NCBI GenBank assembly: GCA_900545615.1
Contig: UQZM01000037.1
Span: 1 to 21,923, forward strand
Direction: 5' to 3'
Length of the DNA stretch: 21,923 bases
From: an uncultured Collinsella sp.
GTDB taxonomy: Bacteria > Actinomycetota > Coriobacteriia > Coriobacteriales > Coriobacteriaceae
Position numbers and translations under genes: made by a program. The first letter of the stretch is position 1. Each line of letters begins with the position of its first letter. The notes under the pieces were generated by a model. It saw nothing but the letters and a program-made list of their open reading frames with translations. It had not been told where the DNA came from and searched no databases. Shown piece after piece: positions 1 to 7,109 of the stretch.

Positions 1-2
1 TG

Positions 3-635
3 CAAGCGGTCGGCGGGGCCATTGTGGCTCTTGACAGCGGATTGGGTCATATGAGTGAAGACACGCCCGAGACGTCCCACTTCACCGTGTCGCGCGTCCT
101 GCCCGACGGCTCGACCCTGCAGCTCGGCTCGCACCTTGCGGCGGGCGAGGGCGCGGGCGACCCGCTGCCTCCGCTCAACAGCGAGTTCGAGTACGTCGCG
201 GTTGCCTACGCCGCGACGGGCGTGAGCGCAGCGACGAGGGTCAAGACGACCGTGGCGAGCCGCGCGGTGGCTCTCAACTGGGGAGCCGGCGCTGAGAGGT
301 CGTGGCTCGGGCGCTATCTCAAGAAGGGCTCGAGCCGCAAGGTGACGCACGGATACAAGATGCTGCACTTCGCCGACGGCGGGGAGGGGCTGCCCGTCTC
401 GTACGGCATCAACGAACGGGACGTCAAGGACAGCATGGACTTCCTGCTGCTCGACGAGGAGGACTACAAGTCATTCCTCGAGGTCATGAACACCGCGGGA
501 CGCTTTTGGGTGCGCGATCTCTACGGCGAACGGTTCCGCGCCCGCCTGAGTTGCAGCGTGAAGCGTTCCGACGGCGCGTGGGTGGCCTCGTGCGACCCGA
601 CGTGGGAGACGTGGGAGGAGCCCGCTAATGGCTGA
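3..635 (+). CDS. Phage minor tail/structural protein, C-terminal part (5' end outside window)
   Basis: The reading frame is open to the left edge of the window, so this is the tail end of a longer protein; the GTG at 24 and the ATG at 51 have no convincing RBS and are probably internal. The visible 200 or so residues begin with a segment resembling the repeat-like domains of siphophage minor tail proteins (a valine-rich run ending in PLPPLNSEFEYVAVAYA) and finish with a W/D/E-rich globular part. The stop overlaps the next gene by 8 bp, as expected for a tightly packed tail operon. The role as a tail-tip or baseplate-adjacent structural protein is inferred mainly from position directly upstream of the hub-like protein and the lysis cassette. 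I cannot name the exact family. Confidence 0.6.
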   Translation, partial: QAVGGAIVALDSGLGHMSEDTPETSHFTVSRVLPDGSTLQLGSHLAAGEGAGDPLPPLNSEFEYVAVAYAATGVSAATRVKTTVASRAVALNWGAGAERSWLGRYLKKGSSRKVTHGYKMLHFADGGEGLPVSYGINERDVKDSMDFLLLDEEDYKSFLEVMNTAGRFWVRDLYGERFRARLSCSVKRSDGAWVASCDPTWETWEEPANG

Positions 636-2193
636 TAGCTGGACGAGGCCGTTCGACGCCTCCTACGACTTCGTGCGCGTCTCGCGCGAGACGGGGCTCG
701 AGCTCGACTTCGTGCGCGACATCGAGAACGGCGGCTCCATCGAGCGCAACGCAAACACGGCGCTCTACGAGACCGCATCCCTGGACTTCGCCGACGAGCT
801 CGACGTCGGTAACGATTTCTTGCGTGTGTACCTCAACGCCTCCTTCTCGGACGGCAGCGAGAGGCGCGAGTGCCTCGGCACGTTCATGCCCGTGGTGGAC
901 TCGGTGGACATCGACGGCGCCTACCGCGAGGGTCAGATCAACGCCTACGGCCTCCTGAAGCGGCTCAAAGACGACGACTTCGACGGGCCGTACGTGATCG
1001 TTGCGGGCAGCAATCTGGTTGATGAGGCCATCAAGATAGCCGAATCGGTCGGCCTCACCGTCTACGCCGACCCCAGCAGCCTCCTTCTGGGCAGCACCTT
1101 GGTTTTCGGCGTGGGCAGGGACAACGACGCCAAGAACAAGCTGGACGCGGTGGACCTGCTCCTCAAGGCGGCCGGGTTCCGCTCGCCGGCGACCGACCGA
1201 ATGGGCAACGTGCTCTACAGGCGCTACGTCGAGCCTGCCGACATGCCCATCTCGGCGGAGTTCACCGAGGGCAGGGACGCGCGCTTCATGTCGGACATGA
1301 CCGAATCGACCAACCGCGCCGAGGTCTGCAACGTCGTGCACGTGGACTTCAGCACGCAGGACGCATCGGTGCGCGGCACGGCGGTGGACGACTCGCCCGA
1401 CTCCGACCTCTCGACCGTCTCGGTCGGTCGTCGAATCGTAAAGAGCTACAGCTACGACAGCCTGCCGGGCGTGGACACCGAGGACGCCAACCTTGTCGAG
1501 GGTGCCGCCAACGCCCTCATCGGCACCGGCAAGAAGTCGGATAAGAGCTTCAGGCAGAGCGATTCGCACGGCAGCATCCAGACCGTCTACGTCCCCGACT
1601 CGCCGCAGGTGGGCGTGCTTTTCGGCATCAAGGCCGTATCGAGTGGCGGGCACGTCGGCTTCTGCCAGGACGAGGGGCCGAGCGTCAAGAAGGACACGGA
1701 CTACACGCAGAGCGTGTGGGTCAAGGGCACCAAGGGCGCGACGGGCATCATACAGTCTTTCTGGGATCAGGAGAGGGCGCTTGGCCCGGTGACCGAGGGC
1801 TTCACTCTGACTGGCGAGTGGCAGAAGGTCGGCTACACCTATCACGCCACGGAGAACCACAACAAGGTCAGCTGGGGCTACTGCTACATCGACGGCGGCG
1901 AGGCAATCTTCGTCGCCGATAAGGTCGAGGAGGGAGGCAACGCCACGCCTTGGCCCCAGGACGCCATGCAGGCGGCGGCGGACCGCAAGGCGGCGGAGCT
2001 GCTCGCCACCGAGCGCTCAGTGACGCGCACGGACGAGTTCAAGAGCGTCTACAAGCCCGTGGAGCCGTGCATGGCGGTGGCGATGAACTACAGGACCGGC
2101 GGGGTTGTCGGCAAGCTGGCAATCCAGAAGCAGACGCTGACGCTCGACGCCGGCTGCGTCATAAAGCACACGGCGAGGAGGTACGAGCGATGA
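628..2193 (+). CDS. Phage tail/baseplate hub-like protein with inserted carbohydrate-binding-like domain
   Basis: This 521-residue protein overlaps the upstream gene by 8 bp and the downstream gene by an ATGA junction, so translation is probably coupled. Residues about 1-285 and 460-521 look like one structural unit: the N-terminal part resembles tail hub or minor structural proteins, and the C-terminal part resumes with an AADRKAAELLATERSVTRT helix and a short beta-rich end. Between them, at about residues 300-455, lies a stretch with the look of a CBM4/9-like jelly roll, with WVKGTKGATG, then FTLTGEWQKVGYTYHA, then KVEEGGNATPWP. Such modules are common receptor-binding decorations on phage tails. 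The domain call is by pattern only. The protein probably sits at the tail tip and contacts cell-surface glycans during adsorption. Confidence 0.65.
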   Translation: MADSWTRPFDASYDFVRVSRETGLELDFVRDIENGGSIERNANTALYETASLDFADELDVGNDFLRVYLNASFSDGSERRECLGTFMPVVDSVDIDGAYREGQINAYGLLKRLKDDDFDGPYVIVAGSNLVDEAIKIAESVGLTVYADPSSLLLGSTLVFGVGRDNDAKNKLDAVDLLLKAAGFRSPATDRMGNVLYRRYVEPADMPISAEFTEGRDARFMSDMTESTNRAEVCNVVHVDFSTQDASVRGTAVDDSPDSDLSTVSVGRRIVKSYSYDSLPGVDTEDANLVEGAANALIGTGKKSDKSFRQSDSHGSIQTVYVPDSPQVGVLFGIKAVSSGGHVGFCQDEGPSVKKDTDYTQSVWVKGTKGATGIIQSFWDQERALGPVTEGFTLTGEWQKVGYTYHATENHNKVSWGYCYIDGGEAIFVADKVEEGGNATPWPQDAMQAAADRKAAELLATERSVTRTDEFKSVYKPVEPCMAVAMNYRTGGVVGKLAIQKQTLTLDAGCVIKHTARRYER

Positions 2194-2447
2194 GCGATTC
2201 GGCAGCCGAGATCAAGGGCGCGGCGGCGCGGCTGGCGGCGGCGATGCCGTCGGGCGGCAAGCGGCTGACGATGGAGTTCGGCACGGTCGTGGGCGTCCAC
2301 GACACGGCGCTCGACGTGATGCTGCACGGCGCGGTGGTGACGGTCCCGATGGTGCGCTCCTGCACGGGGTGCATCATCACCGACCGCGCCGTGATCCTGT
2401 CGCAGGGCCCGCTGGCCGTGTGCGTCGGCACGATGGCGGCGGTGTAG
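2190..2447 (+). CDS. Small phage structural protein, unknown family
   Basis: The ATG at 2190 overlaps the TGA of the hub-like gene (ATGA), which selects this start over the longer open frame that begins at 1950 inside the preceding gene. The product is 85 residues. The first 25 are alanine-rich and probably helical. The remainder is a run of short beta strands (FGTVVGVHDTALDVMLHGA, then VPMVRSCTGCIITDRAVIL), compatible with a small OB-like or beta-barrel fold. Two cysteines lie three residues apart (CTGC). The position after the hub protein and before the lysis genes suggests a minor tail or baseplate component. No specific family is recognised. Confidence 0.6.
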   Translation: MSDSAAEIKGAAARLAAAMPSGGKRLTMEFGTVVGVHDTALDVMLHGAVVTVPMVRSCTGCIITDRAVILSQGPLAVCVGTMAAV

Positions 2448-2470
2448 GCCGGCGTTACGGGGGGCCGAAC

Positions 2471-2508
2471 CTGCAGTGTGGCGGAGAGTTGGCCCAGCCA
2501 CACTGCAG
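2471..2508 (+). promoter_or_regulatory. Perfect 12-bp hairpin between tail and lysis genes
   Basis: CTGCAGTGTGGC (2471-2482) and GCCACACTGCAG (2497-2508) are exact reverse complements around a 14-nt loop. No T-run follows. Instead the RBS of the next gene (AAGGGAGG, about 2513-2520) begins 4 nt downstream. It could be an mRNA processing or stabilising structure, a protein-binding site, or a weak terminator separating late tail expression from lysis. Confidence 0.55.
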
Positions 2509-2525
2509 AACGGAAGGGAGGCCGG

Positions 2526-2939
2526 ATGGAGGTACTAAAGCTGTTCGTGCCCTATGGGCCGGGATGGCTCGGTGGCGCGGCGCTAGTGCTCATCGCCGCT
2601 TATTTTGGTAGGCTATTTTTGGACGAGTACAAGCGACAAAACCAACGGAAGGGCGAGCTCGACCTCAAGCGCGAGGAGCGTAAGCAGGCCGAGGTGGACG
2701 AGCGCGCGCAGCGAGACCGGGAACGCTCGCAGATGGAGGGGCGCATCGCGGCGCAGATGGAGCGCAGTAACACCTTGATTGAGGGGATGAAGACCCTCAT
2801 GGAGTCGGTCGTCGCGTCAAATGACGTGTTGCACGCCGATCTGGTCCACAGCCAGGCGCGCAGCCAGGGGATGGCCGAGAAGGTCGACCACATCTGCGAC
2901 CGCGTCGACCTCATGTACAACAAGGAGACAAGCAGATAG
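2526..2939 (+). CDS. Membrane-anchored coiled-coil protein of the phage lysis cassette
   Basis: The ATG at 2526 is chosen because AAGGGAGG lies just upstream; the longer frame from 2478 would run through the hairpin. The 137-residue product has one hydrophobic segment at about residues 12-31 (GWLGGAALVLIAAYFG), followed by a highly charged K/E/R/Q stretch at about 33-95 that should form a long coiled coil, and a C-terminal part ending HICDRVDLMY. There is no signal peptidase site. The topology suggests an inner-membrane anchor with a cytoplasmic coiled coil. Placement immediately before a holin-like gene and an endolysin suggests a holin partner or lysis regulator, like other phage small membrane proteins. 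This is inferred from context, since the sequence itself has no diagnostic motif. Confidence 0.6.
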   Translation: MEVLKLFVPYGPGWLGGAALVLIAAYFGRLFLDEYKRQNQRKGELDLKREERKQAEVDERAQRDRERSQMEGRIAAQMERSNTLIEGMKTLMESVVASNDVLHADLVHSQARSQGMAEKVDHICDRVDLMYNKETSR

Positions 2940-2949
2940 GAGCAATCAA

Positions 2950-3255
2950 ATGACTGAGATTCAGGCCGGCCTCACCGTCGCCACGGTGCTCGTGGTGCCG
3001 TACATCGTGCAGGCCATCAAGACTAAGGCCATGACGGGCGGCGTCGCCCGCTGGACGGCCATCGCCGTCTCGGCGGGGTGCGGTGCTCTCACGGCCATGG
3101 CAGGAGGCGTGCCCACCGACCCCTCGGCGTGGGTGACGTCCATCTTCGCGTGTGTCGGCGGCGTGCAGGTGGCCTATGCCGCCTTCAAATCCGTCGGTAT
3201 CACGGACAAATGGCTCGACGCGCTGCTCGCGCTCGGCGACATCAAGGAGGACTAA
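2950..3255 (+). CDS. Holin-like phage membrane protein
   Basis: This 101-residue protein is preceded by a TAGGAGC RBS that overlaps the stop of the upstream gene. Two or three hydrophobic segments are visible: about residues 6-22, about 34-52 (AIAVSAGCGALTAMAG) and about 62-79 (ITSIF-like run ending VAYAAFKS), then a short charged tail ending DIKED. Small size, several membrane spans, a charged C-terminus and the position directly before the endolysin are the standard holin pattern. Holins form membrane lesions that release or activate the endolysin at the end of the phage cycle. Holins share little sequence across families, so the exact class is not assigned. Confidence 0.75.
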   Translation: MTEIQAGLTVATVLVVPYIVQAIKTKAMTGGVARWTAIAVSAGCGALTAMAGGVPTDPSAWVTSIFACVGGVQVAYAAFKSVGITDKWLDALLALGDIKED

Positions 3256-3256
3256 C

Positions 3257-4330
3257 ATGGCAGATTTCGCGAACGTCCAACCGGACGAGTACAAGCTCCT
3301 CGGCTGCAACTTCTCGGCGGGACGACCCTTCGGCATCAAGGGCGTCACGATCCACCATATGGCGGGTGACCTCAATGCGGCCCAGTGCAACAGCATCTGG
3401 GCCGCCAACGGCTGCTCTGCCCACTACTCGGTCGACCGCAACGGCTACATCGTGCAGCACGTCAACGACACCGACCGCGCCTACGCCTGCGGCGACGGCA
3501 TCGGCACGGGCGGCGGCAACGACACGACCATCAGCATCGAACACGCCAACAGCGCGCGCGGCCCGTGGACGGTTCACGAGGCCGCTATCGAGAGCGGTGC
3601 GCACCTCGTGGCGGCGCTGTGCCTGTACTACGGGCTGGGCCGCCCGGCATGGATGGTGAACGTGTTCCCGCACAAGCACTGGTCGTCCACGGCCTGCCCC
3701 GGCGAGCTGGCTGGCTCGCAGCGCGACCACTACATGCAGCGCGCCGTCGAGTGGTACGACGCGATGGTCGGCGGCGCGCAGCCGTCCGCGCCGACTGTGC
3801 AGCCCGCGGCGACCCCCGCTGCGCCTTCGGCGTCGCAGGGCGCGCCGGGCGGTTTCCCTCGCTCCACTGGCGCCCGTGTTCCCGTACACTACTCGCTGCA
3901 CCTTAAGGGTGGCGGCTGGCTGGACGAGGTGACTGACTTCGGTGCCGGTGACGACGGCTTCGCGGGCTACCCGTGCCGACAGCATGACCTCCTTTGCGCC
4001 CGAGTTGATCGCGGTACGCTCAAGTATCAGGTCCACACCGTCGAGGACGGCTGGCTCGACTGGGTTGCCAAGGGCGACCGCAACGACACCGTAAACGGCT
4101 GCGCCGGTATCGCCGGTCATACCATCGACGGCGTGCGCATGTACTACGTGACGCCGAGCGGCGAGGAGTACAAGCAGGCGTGGTACCGCTCCCAGACCAC
4201 TGCGCGCGCCGGATGGCTGAACACCGTGTGCGACGACGGCTCTACCTATAGCGGCGACGACTACGCTGGTATCTACGGCGAGCCGCTCGACCGTCTGCAG
4301 GTCTGCGTCACCGACGGGGTGCCGTGGTAA
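3257..4330 (+). CDS. Phage endolysin: N-acetylmuramoyl-L-alanine amidase (Amidase_2/PGRP fold) with C-terminal wall-binding repeats
   Basis: The ATG at 3257 follows an AAGGAGG RBS at 3244-3250, two bases after the holin stop. The 357-residue enzyme should cut the bond between N-acetylmuramic acid and L-alanine in peptidoglycan. Residues about 25-165 match the zinc amidase fold: VTIHHMAG with H33/H34, SIEHAN near 93-98, and HKHWSSTACPG with H139 and C147. The H to C spacing of eight is that of T7 lysozyme-type amidases. A Pro/Ala linker at about 172-205 leads to a C-terminal region with recurring GWLD, YAGI/FAGY and QAWYRS-like elements. These resemble ChW-type repeats and probably bind the cell wall. 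There is no signal peptide, which fits holin-dependent release. The catalytic call is firm; the repeat assignment is by pattern. Confidence 0.93.
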   Translation: MADFANVQPDEYKLLGCNFSAGRPFGIKGVTIHHMAGDLNAAQCNSIWAANGCSAHYSVDRNGYIVQHVNDTDRAYACGDGIGTGGGNDTTISIEHANSARGPWTVHEAAIESGAHLVAALCLYYGLGRPAWMVNVFPHKHWSSTACPGELAGSQRDHYMQRAVEWYDAMVGGAQPSAPTVQPAATPAAPSASQGAPGGFPRSTGARVPVHYSLHLKGGGWLDEVTDFGAGDDGFAGYPCRQHDLLCARVDRGTLKYQVHTVEDGWLDWVAKGDRNDTVNGCAGIAGHTIDGVRMYYVTPSGEEYKQAWYRSQTTARAGWLNTVCDDGSTYSGDDYAGIYGEPLDRLQVCVTDGVPW

Positions 4331-4431
4331 TGGCTTTCGTCATGGGCGCGGCGCTCGGCGCGATTTTGGGCAGCTTCGTCACGGTTGTCGCGCTCGCCCT
4401 GATCTGGGGCGCTAGCGACCGCGGGCGATAA
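4330..4431 (+). CDS. 33-residue single-pass membrane peptide (DUF3789-like)
   Basis: The ATG overlaps the last base of the endolysin stop (TAATG), suggesting coupled translation. The 33 residues start MAFVMGAALGAILGSF and end GASDRGR. They form a single hydrophobic helix with small-residue GxxxG spacing (G6, G10, G14), followed by a short polar tail. Very short proteins of this shape, grouped in DUF3789, are often found near phage and mobile-element genes of Firmicutes and Actinobacteria. The assignment rests on recalled resemblance. A function in lysis or superinfection control is possible but unproven. A strong terminator follows 5 bp after the stop, so this is the last gene of the phage late operon. 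Confidence 0.6.
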   Translation: MAFVMGAALGAILGSFVTVVALALIWGASDRGR

Positions 4432-4435
4432 CAGC

Positions 4436-4474
4436 AAAAGGGGCCGTGGCGGTTCGTCGCCACGGCCCCTTTTT
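4436..4474 (+). terminator. Rho-independent terminator closing the prophage late operon
   Basis: A 16-bp perfect stem, AAAAGGGGCCGTGGCG against CGCCACGGCCCCTTTT, encloses a 6-nt loop, with a T-run at 4470-4474. It stands 5 bp after the stop of the 33-residue peptide gene. The A-run on the left arm means it could also work in the other direction. Confidence 0.93.
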
Positions 4475-4591
4475 CGTATCCCTCGAATATCCTAAGTTGC
4501 CGCCAAACCCTAAGTACGGTCAGCGTGTTGCGGTACGTTCAGCGAGTTTTGCCTGATGGTCAGTATCAATAGCGAGCTGCGGCAAACTGTC
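4475..4591. other. Probable prophage/host junction with short direct repeats
   Basis: This 117-bp gap between the phage terminator and the convergent thiD stop contains two pairs of direct repeats. CCTAAGT occurs at 4491-4497 and 4509-4515. GTACGGTCAGCG (4514-4525) recurs with one change as GTACGTTCAGCG (4533-4544). There is also an imperfect dyad, AGTTTTGCC (4545-4553) with GGCAAACT (4581-4588). Clusters of about 10-bp repeats are typical of integrase arm sites near an attachment core. No integrase gene or second att copy is in view, so the exact boundary cannot be fixed. Confidence 0.35.
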
Positions 4592-5422
4592 TCAATACTG
4601 CCACATGTGATTGACGGGGCCGGAACCTTTGCCCATGTCAAAGCCGGCGGCGAGGGCGCCCGTTAGGTAGGCCTTGCCCGCGTTGACGGCGTCGGCAAGA
4701 TCCATGCCCTGCGCCAGCGCGCAGGCGATGGCGGACGAGAGCGTGCAGCCGGTGCCGTGTGTGTTGTCGGTCTCGATGCGCTTGTGGCGGAACCACGTGG
4801 TGAGTGGATCTCCCAGATGGTTGCCCTCGTCATCGAGCGGCGCGGGCTCTGCTAGCACATCGTTGGCCTCGTTGACAAAATGCCCGCCCTTAACGAGGGA
4901 CGCGCAGCCAAAGCGGCGGGTGAGGAGCATGGCAGCGTTTTGCTGCGTGCGCTCGGAATCGACCTCGTAGTCGAGCAGCGCCATGGCCTCGGGAATGTTG
5001 GGCGTGATGACGGTCGCCAGCGGGAACAGGCGACGCGTGAGCGCCTCGGCGGCATCCTCGGCAATGAGGCGAGCGCCCGAGGTGGCGACCATGACGGGGT
5101 CGACGACGATATTTTGTGCGTTCCATGCGCTCAGGCGGTCGGCGATAACCTCGATAATCTCAGCAGAGGAAACCATGCCGATCTTGACGGCGCTGGGTCG
5201 GATATCGTCAAAGACGGCATCGATCTGCGCCGCGACAATATCCGGGGAGATATTCTGCACGGCGGTGACACCCAGTGTGTTTTGCGCTGTGATCGCTGTG
5301 ATGGCTGTCTCGGCATACAGACGGTGCGCCGTGATGGTCTTAATGTCTGCCTGAATGCCGGCGCCACCGCTGGAATCGGATCCTGCGATGGATAGAACGG
5401 CAGGTACCTTGCTGCGATCCAT
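4592..5422 (-). CDS. thiD: Hydroxymethylpyrimidine/phosphomethylpyrimidine kinase
   Basis: ThiD phosphorylates HMP and then HMP-P to HMP-PP, the pyrimidine half of thiamine. The 276-residue length is normal for the family. The N-terminus has SIAGSDSSGGAGIQAD (HMP pocket and ribokinase-fold start). SAVKIGM and VVDPVMVATSG follow, then ITPNIPEAMALL, SLVKGGH, and the anion-hole and catalytic loop NTHGTGCTLSSAIA near residue 222, which includes the catalytic GTGC cysteine typical of ThiD. The ATG at 5422 is preceded by an AGGGAGCG RBS. The gene lies 181 bp downstream of thiC on the same strand, so ThiC product HMP-P feeds it directly. It may share the thiC riboswitch transcript or use a start just upstream, where a TATAAT sequence occurs (5469-5474). 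Confidence 0.97.
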   Translation of the reverse strand: MDRSKVPAVLSIAGSDSSGGAGIQADIKTITAHRLYAETAITAITAQNTLGVTAVQNISPDIVAAQIDAVFDDIRPSAVKIGMVSSAEIIEVIADRLSAWNAQNIVVDPVMVATSGARLIAEDAAEALTRRLFPLATVITPNIPEAMALLDYEVDSERTQQNAAMLLTRRFGCASLVKGGHFVNEANDVLAEPAPLDDEGNHLGDPLTTWFRHKRIETDNTHGTGCTLSSAIACALAQGMDLADAVNAGKAYLTGALAAGFDMGKGSGPVNHMWQY

Positions 5423-5479
5423 GTTCGCTCCCTTGTCTGGTCGGATTCAAATGGGTCTTTTACCCCGCATTATAAAGAT

Positions 5480-5509
5480 GCCCGGGCCGGCGATATGCCG
5501 AACCCGGGC
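5480..5509 (-). terminator. Hairpin between thiC and thiD (possible terminator or attenuator)
   Basis: GCCCGGG (5480-5486) pairs with CCCGGGC (5503-5509), with an inner CGGC/GCCG pair. Read on the - strand, the stem is followed by ATCTTTATAATG. That is either a poor T-tract, making this a partial terminator after thiC, or the -10 element (TATAAT) of a separate thiD promoter. No good -35 is seen. The 95 bp between this hairpin and thiC holds nothing else clear. Confidence 0.4.
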
Positions 5510-5603
5510 GCGAGATGCAATTTTTACGCAAATGCAAGCAAATGTTCACAAGTTAACAATTGGCAGGTGCTGCGGCGAGCCACAGGCGATCGCGGCGATA
5601 AGG

Positions 5604-6938
5604 CTAGTCCTCCATGCCCAAGTCGATCGTGGTGCCCTCGAACACCTTGTTGACGGTGCGGACGGCGCACATCTTGCCACACATGGTGCAAGTGCCCTCG
5701 GTGGCGGCGGGGGACTCCTCGTAGCGCTTCTTGCCCGTAACCGGGTCGAGGGCGCACTTCCACATGGCGTCCCAGTCGAGCTTGCGGCGCGCCTGGCCCA
5801 TCTTGTCGTCCATGTCGCGGGCGTGCGGCACCTTCTTGGCGATGTCGGCGGCATGCGCGGCGATCTTGGTTGCCATGAGGCCGTCGAGCACATCCTGAGC
5901 GTTAGGCAGGCACAGGTGCTCGGCTGGTGTCACGTAGCACAGGAAGTCGGCACCGGAGCTGGCGGAGATGGCGCCGCCGATGGCTGCGGTGATGTGGTCG
6001 TAACCCACGCCGATATCGGTCACCAGCGGCCCCAGCACATAGAACGGGGCGTTGTGGCACAGGCGCTTCTGCAACTTCATGTTGGCGGCGATCTCGTCAA
6101 GCGCCATGTGACCCGGGCCCTCGACCATGACCTGGACGCCGGCTGCCCAGGCGCGTTTGCACAGCTTGCCCAGCTCGATCATCTCGGCGGTCTCGGTGGC
6201 GTCGTTGGAGTCGTATAGGCAGCCCGGGCGGCAGGAGTCGCCGAGCGAGATCGTCACGTCGTATTCGTGGCAAATCTCGAGCAGCTCGTCAAAGTACTCG
6301 TAGAAGGGGTTTTCGTTGCCGGTGACCTCCATCCAGCCAAACAGCAGTGAGCCGCCGCGGCTCACGATGTTCATCAGGCGGCCGGTCTCCTTAAAGGTCT
6401 TGGTGACCGACTTGTTGATGCCGCAGTGGATAGTCATAAAGTCAACGCCGTCCTCGGCGTGCGCGCGCACGACTTCGAACAGGTCGTCCTTGGTGAGCTT
6501 GACCAGCGGCTTTTCCATGTAGCCGATGGCGTCGTACATGGGGACGGTACCTACCATGAGCGGCGTCTCGTCGATGAGCTGCTGGCGGAACTGGCGCGTC
6601 TTGCCCGAGTTGGAGAGGTCCATGATGGCGTCGGCGCCAAAGTCCTCGGCGATCTTGACCTTCTTCCATTCCTCGGCGGCATCGGCCTTGTCGCCCGAGA
6701 TGCCCAGGTTCACGTTGACCTTTGTGGACAGGCCCTCACCGACGCCAAAGGCGCGCATGCCCTTTTTGATATGCACGATGTTGGCGGGAATGGCGATGCG
6801 GCCGTCGGCCACGCGCTCGCGGATGTACTCGGGGTCGCGATGCTCGCGCTCGGCGACCTCCTTCATCTGCGGTGTGATCTGCCCGGCGCGGGCGAAGTCG
6901 ATTTGCGTGACGAGCTTGGGCTCGGTCTGTGTGCTCAT
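5604..6938 (-). CDS. thiC: Phosphomethylpyrimidine synthase (HMP-P synthase), radical SAM
   Basis: ThiC rearranges aminoimidazole ribotide to HMP-P using a 4Fe-4S cluster and S-adenosylmethionine. I place the start at the ATG at 6938 (MSTQTEPKLVTQI), giving 444 residues, because AAGGGAGC lies 8 nt upstream. The in-frame ATG at 6962 lies inside the riboswitch. Family features include PANIVHIKKGMRAFGVG near the N-terminus, GADAIMDLSNSG, TIHCGINK, SRGGSLLFGWM, EYDVTISLGDSCRPGCLYD, VEGPGHMALDEI, and the C-terminal cysteine motif CTMCGKMC that binds the cluster. The length fits the short ThiC form of many anaerobes, which lacks the N-terminal domain of the E. coli enzyme. Expression is controlled by the TPP riboswitch directly upstream. 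Confidence 0.97.
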   Translation of the reverse strand: MSTQTEPKLVTQIDFARAGQITPQMKEVAEREHRDPEYIRERVADGRIAIPANIVHIKKGMRAFGVGEGLSTKVNVNLGISGDKADAAEEWKKVKIAEDFGADAIMDLSNSGKTRQFRQQLIDETPLMVGTVPMYDAIGYMEKPLVKLTKDDLFEVVRAHAEDGVDFMTIHCGINKSVTKTFKETGRLMNIVSRGGSLLFGWMEVTGNENPFYEYFDELLEICHEYDVTISLGDSCRPGCLYDSNDATETAEMIELGKLCKRAWAAGVQVMVEGPGHMALDEIAANMKLQKRLCHNAPFYVLGPLVTDIGVGYDHITAAIGGAISASSGADFLCYVTPAEHLCLPNAQDVLDGLMATKIAAHAADIAKKVPHARDMDDKMGQARRKLDWDAMWKCALDPVTGKKRYEESPAATEGTCTMCGKMCAVRTVNKVFEGTTIDLGMED

Positions 6939-6946
6939 TGGCACGG

Positions 6947-7040
6947 CTCCCTTCGTTGGCATTACCCATATCAGGTTTGCGGGTCAGGGCGGGCGCGCCC
7001 AGTCTCAGCCTGCCGTCTTGTCCTGCAAGCTCCCCGTTTA
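6947..7040 (-). promoter_or_regulatory. TPP riboswitch (THI element) of thiC
   Basis: On the - strand the segment carries the conserved THI-box blocks in order: ACGGGGAGC near 7029-7038, GGCTGAGACTGGG around 6997-7010, GACCCGCAAACCTGAT around 6969-6984, then GGGTAATGCCAACGAAGGGA ending at about 6948. The last block contains the Shine-Dalgarno sequence of thiC (AAGGGAG). Ligand binding should therefore hide the RBS, which suggests translational control. No separate terminator lies between the aptamer and the start codon. Confidence 0.96.
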
Positions 7041-7053
7041 TGTGGTGGGCTCA

Positions 7054-7059
7054 AGTATA
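7054..7059 (-). promoter_or_regulatory. Likely -10 element of the thiC promoter
   Basis: TATACT on the - strand lies about 16 nt before the first conserved base of the TPP riboswitch, placing a transcription start near 7047, just ahead of the aptamer. No good -35 hexamer is visible at the usual spacing. Confidence 0.4.
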
Positions 7060-7109
7060 GCTCGAATGGGTACGATTGACGCGATGAGCATGCCCGTGGG
7101 GAGGCGAAC

